A DNA stretch of 7,955 nucleotides. It comes from Tissierellia bacterium (lineage in GTDB: Bacteria; Bacillota; Clostridia; Tissierellales; Dethiosulfatibacteraceae). The notes under the pieces are model-generated. The model was given only the letters and a program-made list of their open reading frames with translations, made no database searches and was not told the DNA's origin. The stretch spans positions 1-7,955 of the forward strand of contig SKID01000161.1 of assembly GCA_007116605.1 (NCBI GenBank), read 5' to 3'. Of this stretch, positions 1 through 4,936 are shown one piece after another. The position numbers and the translations under genes were made by a program. Within the stretch, counting starts at the first letter, position 1; the number at the start of each line of letters is the position of its first letter.

Positions 1-1
1 C

Positions 2-142
2 GGTGTTGATGGAGTTAAAATCATTGCTAACTTTGGAGGCATGTTCGCTGGGATTATTATGATTGGAGCATCAATGAGTCTTGCAATATTAGTTGTAAAG
101 TATAAAGATTTTGATCTATTAGCAAAAAAAGAACAAGAATAA
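2..142 (+). CDS. C-terminal end of an unidentified integral membrane protein (partial)
   Basis: An open frame enters from the left edge and ends at TAA 140-142, giving the last 46 residues of a protein. The visible piece has a glycine-rich stretch, then one hydrophobic helix (roughly residues 8-32 of the fragment, with FGGMFAGIIMIG at its start), and ends in a short charged tail (KYKDFDLLAKKEQE). A last transmembrane helix followed by a lysine/glutamate-rich cytoplasmic tail is typical of secondary transporters, but the fragment is too short to name a family. A 15-bp hairpin follows 6 bp after the stop, so the gene is probably the end of its own transcription unit. That it transports an amino acid such as glutamate would be a guess from the neighbourhood only. 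Confidence 0.6.
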   Translation, partial: GVDGVKIIANFGGMFAGIIMIGASMSLAILVVKYKDFDLLAKKEQE

Positions 143-148
143 AATATT

Positions 149-187
149 CATAAGGAGAGAACTATAGAGGGAAGTTCTCTCCTTATG
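149..187 (+). terminator. Hairpin, probable terminator of the upstream membrane protein gene
   Basis: Bases 149-163 and 173-187 form a perfect 15-bp inverted repeat around a 9-nt loop (164-172). It starts 6 bp after the stop codon of the partial gene. There is no clean run of T after the stem, only an AT-rich stretch, so it may be a weak terminator or a 3' end-stabilising hairpin. The stem would also form from the opposite strand. Confidence 0.6.
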
Positions 188-431
188 TCATATAAATGTT
201 CAACTAAAGAGATTTTAAAAGTAATGAGGTTTAGTTCACAGGACTCTGGGTTGAAATGTTACCTGAATGCTAGAGACCCTTATTTAGAGTCGCTATAGTT
301 TTTACCCTCCACATTAAAAAGTAGGAATCTTAACACTTTTGTCATCAGACAAACTACTTTTCAAATCAACATCCATGTAGACAAATTTTTTTTAGTATGA
401 TACATTAGAGTACAAAAAGTAGGAGAGGCAT
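188..431. other. Gene-free region with two more inverted-repeat structures
   Basis: No plausible reading frame was seen. Structure one: GACTCTGGGT (242-251) pairs with ACCC (276-279) and AGAGTC (286-291), leaving a 6-nt bulge (280-285). Structure two: AAAAGTAG (317-324) pairs with CTACTTTT (354-361), and directly inside it TTTGTC (338-343) pairs with GACAAA (348-353) around a 4-nt loop. This makes about 14 bp of stacked stem with a 13-nt bulge on one side. The second structure ends just before the probable promoter of the radical SAM gene. The region could hold a small RNA or terminators. No known riboswitch or T-box signature was recognised. Confidence 0.4.
378..406 (+). promoter_or_regulatory. 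Probable sigma-A promoter of the radical SAM gene
   Basis: A -35-like TAGACA (378-383) is followed by a 17-nt spacer containing a run of eight T, then TACATT (401-406) preceded by TG at the extended -10 position (398-399). The expected start near 413 gives a leader of about 19 nt before the ATG at 432, with the AGGAG site inside it. TATGAT (396-401) overlaps and matches the -10 consensus better, but it has no -35 at a workable distance. Confidence 0.4.
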
Positions 432-1574
432 ATGACAAAACAAAGTTCAGGATACATGGGTTATGAAATCGGTCCTATTAGACCCCCTAGTGAAGCGAGA
501 AGCTTACTGTTAAGAGTAAGTCGCAATTGTCCATGGAATAATTGCCGTTTTTGTGGCTTGTACAAGGACAAACCTTTTTCAATTAGAAAACCACAAGATG
601 TGATGGCTGATATTGATCAGTTAAAAAAAATGATAACTGCCCTCGAAGGGATATCAACTTATTCTCAAGAGGATAAACAGAAAATCATTTCAGAACTATA
701 CGAACAAGATGCAAATGCCTATCATATGGCATTGACTTGGAAGCAGTCTAACTATGCATCTGTCTTTTTACAAGATGCTGACAGCTTAGCAATCAAACCT
801 ACCCACTTGATCCAAATTCTTGAATATCTAAAAAGTCAGTTTCCTGAGATCCAGAGAATTACGGCTTACTCTAGTTCAAGAACAATTAAAAGGATATCTG
901 GGGATGATTTAAATAAGATTGGGTCAGCAGGGTTAAATCGCATTCATATCGGTATGGAATCAGGATGCAATGAAGTATTGGATAACGTAGCAAAAGGAGC
1001 CACCTATGAAGACCATGTTGCATCAGGAAGAAAAATTAAAGCTGCAGGAATAGAACTATCAGAATACTATATGCCTGGGCTGGGAGGCAAAGAGAAATTG
1101 CAAGAAAGTGCCATTGACACAGCTTTAGCCATGAATGCCATCAATCCAGATTTTATAAGAATTAGAACATTAGCTGTCGGCAAAAAACTACTGATAGCAA
1201 AAGATTATCAAGATGGGACACGAACGCGAACCACTGACGAAGATGTTGTGAAAGAGTTATTGATATTTTTAGAAAAGCTAGAAGGGATTGATAGCACTAT
1301 TGTCAGTGACCATTTCTTAAATCTCATACCAGAATTTGAAGGGAAGCTACCTGAAGACAAAGAAAAAATGGCAAATCATTTAAAATGGTTTCTTGAGCTA
1401 GATGAAACACAAAAAATGATTTACCAATTGGGACGAAGAACAGGTAGGATACATAGTCAAAAAGATTTTTATAATCAAGCTTTACAAAAACAGATTACGC
1501 AACTCATTGATGAACACCGGATTAACCCTGATAACATTCACCAGGTAATCAATCAACTGATGAGAGGCGTCTAA
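432..1574 (+). CDS. Radical SAM protein, COG1032-like, function unknown
   Basis: The 380-residue protein carries a radical SAM core. The cluster-binding cysteines are C33, C38 and C41 in RNCPWNNCRFC, a CX4CX2C spacing instead of the textbook CX3CX2C. The form with PWN or SWN between the first two cysteines is known from COG1032-type radical SAM proteins. Other core signs are FLQDADSL (residues 112-119) on the second strand, GMESG (174-178), which probably contacts SAM, and YYMPGLGG (212-219). About 70 mostly helical residues lie between the cysteines and the second strand. No B12-binding domain or extra cysteine cluster is visible. The ATG at 432 follows AGGAGAGG (421-428), which supports this start. 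The gene appears to stand alone under its own promoter and converges on the next gene. The substrate cannot be told from the sequence. Confidence 0.9.
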   Translation: MTKQSSGYMGYEIGPIRPPSEARSLLLRVSRNCPWNNCRFCGLYKDKPFSIRKPQDVMADIDQLKKMITALEGISTYSQEDKQKIISELYEQDANAYHMALTWKQSNYASVFLQDADSLAIKPTHLIQILEYLKSQFPEIQRITAYSSSRTIKRISGDDLNKIGSAGLNRIHIGMESGCNEVLDNVAKGATYEDHVASGRKIKAAGIELSEYYMPGLGGKEKLQESAIDTALAMNAINPDFIRIRTLAVGKKLLIAKDYQDGTRTRTTDEDVVKELLIFLEKLEGIDSTIVSDHFLNLIPEFEGKLPEDKEKMANHLKWFLELDETQKMIYQLGRRTGRIHSQKDFYNQALQKQITQLIDEHRINPDNIHQVINQLMRGV

Positions 1575-1580
1575 TACAAA

Positions 1581-2471
1581 CTATTTTTTTTGAATATAGA
1601 GCAAGCCTTTAGACTCACAAACATCAACTAGATCATGCTGAAAGTAGTAAGTCAGAAAACTCCGCAACATTTCTTGCAAATACACAATTTTAGCCACTGA
1701 AGGTTTAATCTGGAGTTGTTTCATGACATGACTGGTATAAGTATCAAAAGTATGAGGCGCTTTTAATAGATCAAGAAGTTGTTCAGTCTTAGTCTCTAAA
1801 TGATGAATGTTGAGATCAATTAAAGCATCAATATTTTCATAGTAACCGTAATGAGATAGAAGATAGCCATCACAGTTGAGATTTTTTAAGCTCTTCTTGG
1901 TTTTAAGATCTCGATCCACATCGAAAACATAAGGGATCTTAGTTTTTAACAATAGGGGTTCGGAAATAATGCTATCGGCTAAGTAAGCAATATTGTCAGG
2001 TGAAATATAGCCAACTTGATAAGGACTATGGCCTGGTAGTGGAATGACTTGAAATGACTGGTCAAACAATTCTATGGAAGTAGCCTCAGAAGGAATAATG
2101 TGGTCAATTTTGTATGCAAACTGGGGGAGCTGTTCTTTGGTAGCTGTAAAACGAAAATTGTTTCTCACAATATACATGTTATAAGTACTCTCGCTAAAAA
2201 TACTTTCAACATAAGGGGCATATACTTTTGAATGATATTTTTCTACTAAAGGAGGATTACCTCCGGTATGATCTAAGTGGCTATGGGTGCATAGAATACC
2301 TTTAACATAATAGTCTTTTTCGATGAAAAAAGGAATTAACTCGTCAAGGGCAGTAGCACGATAACCAGTATCTATAAGGATTAAGTTTTTATTATCAATA
2401 AAATAAATGGCTAAATCAATATAGTTAGGGTGGATAGAATAAGTTTTGTTCTTTAAATGGGTGATTTTCAT
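1581..2471 (-). CDS. Metallo-beta-lactamase-fold hydrolase (GloB/COG0491-like)
   Basis: The 296-residue protein has the metallo-beta-lactamase metal-binding set: THSHLDHTGG with H63, H65, D67 and H68, then PGHS with H148, ADS with D166, and LSHYG with H207. These positions should bind two metal ions (Zn or Fe) that activate water for hydrolysis, typically of a thioester, lactone or phosphoester. No signal peptide or membrane segment is visible, so it is probably cytoplasmic. After H207 there is a C-terminal helical extension of about 85 residues of unknown role. The start (ATG read from 2471 downwards) follows AAGGAG at about 2489-2484 on the minus strand. The gene is divergent from the decarboxylase operon and convergent with the radical SAM gene, so the context gives no clear substrate. 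The family call is firm; the specific reaction is open. Confidence 0.9.
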   Translation of the reverse strand: MKITHLKNKTYSIHPNYIDLAIYFIDNKNLILIDTGYRATALDELIPFFIEKDYYVKGILCTHSHLDHTGGNPPLVEKYHSKVYAPYVESIFSESTYNMYIVRNNFRFTATKEQLPQFAYKIDHIIPSEATSIELFDQSFQVIPLPGHSPYQVGYISPDNIAYLADSIISEPLLLKTKIPYVFDVDRDLKTKKSLKNLNCDGYLLSHYGYYENIDALIDLNIHHLETKTEQLLDLLKAPHTFDTYTSHVMKQLQIKPSVAKIVYLQEMLRSFLTYYFQHDLVDVCESKGLLYIQKK

Positions 2472-2501
2472 AATTAGTAGACTCCTTAATATTAATCACT
2501 G

Positions 2502-2530
2502 AAATAAATGAGGGTGTTAGACAATGTCAA
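2502..2530 (-). promoter_or_regulatory. Probable promoter of the MBL-fold hydrolase gene
   Basis: On the minus strand, a perfect TTGACA (2530-2525) is followed after 17 nt by TTATTT (2507-2502), a modest -10. Transcription would begin near 2495, about 24 nt before the ATG, with AAGGAG in between. The -35 is strong and the -10 weak, which suggests either a low-level promoter or one needing an activator. Confidence 0.4.
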
Positions 2531-2565
2531 ACATCAATGTTCTATCACTCAGACAATAGGATGGG

Positions 2566-2595
2566 TTGATATTTGATACATTACAGATGTATAAA
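2566..2595 (+). promoter_or_regulatory. Secondary promoter-like element with internal dyad
   Basis: TTGATA (2566-2571) and TATAAA (2590-2595) are separated by 18 nt, a good sigma-A match in each half. ATACAT (2576-2581) and ATGTAT (2587-2592), 5 nt apart, form a dyad that sits between and over these elements, as a repressor site would. It could start a long leader for the gcd operon or an independent short transcript. It may also be chance in AT-rich DNA. Confidence 0.3.
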
Positions 2596-2793
2596 TGGCT
2601 GAATAAATAGAAACAATCTAAAATTAAAAAAAGTGTATCATCCTTTGATCGATGGAAATGTAAACGTCAATAAATGTGCTTATCATGATAACAAAGAAAA
2701 AGTCATTTGTCTAGTGTTTAGAATCATGACAGATAGAACTGTTGATGAAAAAAACACTTAATAAAAAAAAAACCAAGAATCATCGTTAAAGAA

Positions 2794-2822
2794 TTGACAA
2801 TACAAAAACAATATGCTAGACT
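2794..2822 (+). promoter_or_regulatory. Main sigma-A promoter of the gcd-gct operon
   Basis: A perfect TTGACA (2794-2799), a 17-nt spacer and TAGACT (2817-2822), with TG at the extended -10 position (2814-2815), make the best promoter in the intergenic region. An A-tract (2763-2772) lies upstream. The predicted start near 2829 gives a leader of about 180 nt before gcdD, unusually long for a plain operon and consistent with control in the leader. Confidence 0.6.
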
Positions 2823-2835
2823 TGTCAGTAAGAAA

Positions 2836-2850
2836 TGAAAACGTTAATCA
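2836..2850 (+). promoter_or_regulatory. cre-like site just downstream of the operon start
   Basis: TGAAAACGTTAATCA has the CcpA-type core (TG, four bases, CG, then a CA half), but the right half is one base too far out compared with the usual cre consensus. It lies at roughly +8 to +22 from the predicted start, where a bound regulator would block transcription. Carbon catabolite control of glutamate fermentation would make sense. The match is imperfect and the role is inferred. Confidence 0.3.
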
Positions 2851-2853
2851 AGC

Positions 2854-2877
2854 ACAGCATGGAAATGCACATGCTGT
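2854..2877 (+). repeat. 8-bp inverted repeat (hairpin or operator) in the operon leader
   Basis: ACAGCATG (2854-2861) and CATGCTGT (2870-2877) are perfect inverted copies around an 8-nt loop. No T-run follows, so it is not a normal terminator. It could be an RNA hairpin at the start of the leader or a DNA dyad for a regulator. Confidence 0.5.
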
Positions 2878-2899
2878 TATATATTCCCGCTAAAACAAA

Positions 2900-2922
2900 A
2901 TGCATTCCATAATATGGAATAA
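2900..2922 (+). repeat. Operator-like repeat, copy 1 (perfect 17-bp palindrome)
   Basis: ATGC is followed by ATTCCATAATATGGAAT (2904-2920), a perfect odd palindrome of two 8-base arms around one A (2912). Bases 2900-2921 match 2973-2994 at 20 of 22 positions. The arms and short centre resemble sites bound by dimeric helix-turn-helix regulators; IclR-family operators often have TTCC...GGAA arms. The regulator is not in this window and the assignment is inference. In the transcript the same bases form a short hairpin. Confidence 0.55.
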
Positions 2923-2972
2923 TAGAAACGAGGATGCATTTGATTAGCGGTTTAAAAGTAAATGAAAACAGA

Positions 2973-2995
2973 ATGCATTTCATAATACGGAATAG
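2973..2995 (+). repeat. Operator-like repeat, copy 2, abutting the gcdD ribosome binding site
   Basis: This is the direct repeat of 2900-2922, differing at two of the first 22 bases (C to T and T to C). The palindrome is degraded to 6 of 8 paired positions (centre 2985). The centres of the two copies are 73 bp apart, close to seven helical turns, so proteins bound at both would face the same side. The right arm GGAAT (2989-2993) runs directly into AGGAGG (2994-2999), so occupancy or RNA pairing here could affect gcdD translation. Confidence 0.55.
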
Positions 2996-2999
2996 GAGG
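2994..2999 (+). promoter_or_regulatory. gcdD ribosome binding site, decides the start
   Basis: AGGAGG ends 8 nt before ATG 3008-3010. An in-frame GTG at 2999-3001 overlaps this site and so cannot be the start it serves. Confidence 0.8.
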
Positions 3000-3007
3000 T
3001 GCGATTT

Positions 3008-3295
3008 ATGTATGTTGCAGATACAATGGGATTAGCGGAATCTTTAACGGTTTCTGTATTAGGGTTTTTAATCGTTGTTATGGCGTTAAGCTTCTTGGCT
3101 ATTGCCACAACTATTTTCTCTAAAAACTTGGCTTTACTAGGAGTCGGAGCTGAAGAAAATGTGAAAGTAAAAAACCTGAAACCAAGTAATGACGTAGATG
3201 AAGAATCCATGGCAGTAATCATATCCGCGATTGCAGAAGAAGTACAAATGCCTTTAGAAAAATTTAAAATTAAATCAATAAAAAAAATTGACTAA
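3008..3295 (+). CDS. gcdD: Glutaconyl-CoA decarboxylase delta subunit (small membrane anchor, OadG-like)
   Basis: This 95-residue protein has one N-terminal transmembrane helix (about residues 12-36), a charged linker (49-64) and a C-terminal segment DEESMAVIISAIAEEVQ followed by FKIKSIKKI. That layout is typical of the small subunit of sodium-pumping decarboxylases (OadG, MmdD, GcdD), where the helix anchors the complex and the tail binds the carboxyltransferase. It is first in the operon, 32 bp ahead of the biotin carrier. The start ATG 3008 is chosen because AGGAGG (2994-2999) sits 8 nt upstream. Small subunits of this group are poorly conserved, so the name rests on layout plus the neighbouring gcdC, gcdB, gctAB and gcdA. 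Confidence 0.85.
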   Translation: MYVADTMGLAESLTVSVLGFLIVVMALSFLAIATTIFSKNLALLGVGAEENVKVKNLKPSNDVDEESMAVIISAIAEEVQMPLEKFKIKSIKKID

Positions 3296-3327
3296 AATGA
3301 ATATTAGAAAAGGAAGGAAAGAGAATC

Positions 3328-3747
3328 ATGAAATACGTAGCAATTTTAAATGGGAAAAAGTACGAAGTTGAAATTGAAAAAGTAAACGAATATGAGCCAC
3401 TATCAAGAGATGCGGCGGTAGCTCCAACTACGCCACAACCGATACAAAGAACGGTTAAGCAAGAGCCTGTTCAAGTGGCACCAGTAAAAGAGCCTATATC
3501 AGAAGGGCCAGTGATTGAATCAGGTAGCGAAGGAAGTAATGAAGTAACAAGTCCAATGCCAGGTAATATGTGGGAAGTGAAAGTTTCAGTAGGGGAATCA
3601 GTTGCGGAAGGGCAAGTACTTTTCATCCTTGAAGCCATGAAAATGGAAAATGAAATTGTAGCACCAGTAGCAGGTAAAGTGTCTTCAGTCATGGTGAAAA
3701 AAGGCGATGCCGTTGATACAGATCAAGTTTTAGCAGTCATAGATTAG
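3328..3747 (+). CDS. gcdC: Glutaconyl-CoA decarboxylase gamma subunit (biotin carrier)
   Basis: The 139-residue protein carries the biotin that accepts the carboxyl group from glutaconyl-CoA on GcdA and delivers it to GcdB. An N-terminal segment (1-21, MKYVAILNGKKYEVEIEKV) resembles other decarboxylase biotin carriers. A flexible Pro/Val/Glu-rich linker follows (about 22-72), and a biotinyl domain fills 73-139 with SPMPGN and EAMKMEN. K105 in AMKM is the biotinylation site. GGAAGG (3312-3317) precedes ATG 3328. Its TAG stop (3745-3747) is part of the AGGAGG site for gcdB, suggesting coupled translation. The linker is less alanine-dominated than I recall for classic GcdC proteins. A separate biotin protein ligase is needed and is not in this window. 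Confidence 0.93.
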   Translation: MKYVAILNGKKYEVEIEKVNEYEPLSRDAAVAPTTPQPIQRTVKQEPVQVAPVKEPISEGPVIESGSEGSNEVTSPMPGNMWEVKVSVGESVAEGQVLFILEAMKMENEIVAPVAGKVSSVMVKKGDAVDTDQVLAVID

Positions 3748-3759
3748 GAGGAAAAATCC

Positions 3760-4899
3760 ATGAATTTTTTTACTATTCTTGGAAGGTTAGTTGAAGAGTC
3801 TGGCTTTGCGGCTATGACTTGGCAAAGTGGGGTTATGTTACTAGTGTCATTTGTGCTGATATACCTTGCGATTTTCAAAAAATTTGAGCCATTGTTATTA
3901 TTACCTATTTCGTTTGGGATTTTCTTATCTAATTTACCAGCGGCAGGATTAATGGCTTATGCAGATGTTTGGTATGATCAAGGTGCTCTTAGAATTATAT
4001 ATTCAGGAGTTCAGAGTAGTATTTTCCCTGTGTTAATGTTCTTATGTGTTGGGGCTATGACAGATTTTGGACCATTAATCGCAAACCCAATTAGTTTGAT
4101 TTTAGGTGCAGCAGCACAATTTGGTATTTATATTGCTTTTACTTTAGCAAATGTCACAGGACTATTTACAGTAGGAGAAGCCGCTGCGATTGGTATTATT
4201 GGTGGTGCTGACGGTCCAACGGCAATTTATATAGCTAATAATTTAGCGCCTGAACTAGTAGCGCCGATAGCAGTAGCGGCATACTCATATATGGCCCTGA
4301 TTCCAATGATTCAGCCTAAAATTATGAGGGCCTTGACTACAAAAAAAGAGAGAGCCATAAAAATGGCCCAGTTACGCAAGGTATCTAAAACAGAGAAAAT
4401 TATTTTTCCAATATTTGTGGCCTTAATGACTTCTTTAATGTTACCATCGGTAGCGCCATTATTAGGAATGTTAATGTTTGGTAATCTTTTAAGAGAATCA
4501 GGTGTGACAGGCCGACTATCAGATACAGCCCAAAATGGATTGTGCAATGTGGTGACGATACTACTAGGATTGACTGTTGGTGCAACGGCAAGTGGAGAAA
4601 TCTTCCTTAGTATCCAAACGATTACCATCATTGTTATGGGTCTGATTGCATTTAGTTTTTCTACCATGGGTGGTGTGTTGATTGGTAAATTATTATGTTA
4701 TTTAACAAAAGGCAAAATTAATCCATTGATTGGTGCGGCTGGAGTATCCGCTGTTCCTATGGCTGCTCGTGTTGCACAAGTAGAGGGAGCAAAAGCTAAT
4801 CCATCAAACTTCTTATTGATGCATGCCATGGGTCCCAATGTGGCAGGGGTTATAGGATCAGCAATTGCAGCAGGGTTTTTCATGATTGTGTTCGGATAA
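3760..4899 (+). CDS. gcdB: Glutaconyl-CoA decarboxylase beta subunit (Na+-pumping membrane decarboxylase)
   Basis: This 379-residue, very hydrophobic protein is the OadB/MmdB/GcdB-type subunit that releases CO2 from carboxybiotin and couples this to Na+ export across the cytoplasmic membrane. The family signature GGADGPTAI is at 148-156; D151 corresponds to the Na+-binding aspartate known as D203 in Klebsiella OadB. With the same offset Y177 corresponds to Y229, and N321, G325 and S330 in NPLIGAAGVS correspond to N373, G377 and S382. All key Na+-path residues are therefore kept. Many transmembrane helices are evident, for example 24-40, 42-58, 83-100, 110-131, 215-240, 262-275 and 284-312. 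Length is normal for the family. AGGAGG (3746-3751) lies 8 nt before ATG 3760, and the gap to gcdC is 12 bp. The gene lies between gcdC and gctA in the operon. Confidence 0.95.
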   Translation: MNFFTILGRLVEESGFAAMTWQSGVMLLVSFVLIYLAIFKKFEPLLLLPISFGIFLSNLPAAGLMAYADVWYDQGALRIIYSGVQSSIFPVLMFLCVGAMTDFGPLIANPISLILGAAAQFGIYIAFTLANVTGLFTVGEAAAIGIIGGADGPTAIYIANNLAPELVAPIAVAAYSYMALIPMIQPKIMRALTTKKERAIKMAQLRKVSKTEKIIFPIFVALMTSLMLPSVAPLLGMLMFGNLLRESGVTGRLSDTAQNGLCNVVTILLGLTVGATASGEIFLSIQTITIIVMGLIAFSFSTMGGVLIGKLLCYLTKGKINPLIGAAGVSAVPMAARVAQVEGAKANPSNFLLMHAMGPNVAGVIGSAIAAGFFMIVFG

Positions 4900-4936
4900 A
4901 AAATATTAGATATCATTTGAAATAAGGAGGATTATT

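Larger units (their letters stand above)
2472..3007. other. 536-bp intergenic control region between hydrolase gene and gcd operon
   Basis: The stretch separates two divergent genes and contains no convincing coding sequence. From left to right it holds: the minus-strand hydrolase promoter (2502-2530); a plus-strand promoter-like element with an internal dyad (2566-2595); a 12-bp palindrome TTATCATGATAA (2680-2691); a ten-A run (2763-2772); the main operon promoter (2794-2822); a cre-like site (2836-2850); a hairpin (2854-2877); and the repeat-rich leader (2887-2995) ending at the gcdD ribosome binding site. The part from about 2600 to 2790 is AT-rich and only weakly structured. Confidence 0.6.

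Noticed and set aside
242..291. T-box, tRNA or known riboswitch in the structured gap
   Set aside because: No T-box GGTGG-type core, no cloverleaf with TTC loop and no recognised riboswitch signature.
2633..2761. Short GTG-started frame (42 codons) in the intergenic region, including HPLIDGNVNVNKCAYHD
   Set aside because: No ribosome binding site, AT-driven composition and no recognisable family. A relic of a gene cannot be excluded, but nothing supports calling it.
2900..2995. CRISPR array or insertion-sequence ends as explanation of the repeats
   Set aside because: There are only two good copies, they are short and internally palindromic, no cas or transposase genes are present, and there is no target-site duplication pattern.
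2999..3007. GTG at 2999 as start of gcdD, adding three residues
   Set aside because: The GTG overlaps the AGGAGG site itself; ATG 3008 has that site at the proper distance.
4311..4916. Antisense and overlapping frames within gcdB, and similar ones in gcdC, gctA, gctB and gcdA
   Set aside because: They lie opposite or across strongly conserved coding sequence, lack ribosome binding sites and show no protein family features.
4900..4936. Terminator or new promoter between gcdB and gctA
   Set aside because: The 37-bp gap is AT-rich with no hairpin plus T-run and no paired -35/-10; read-through is more likely.
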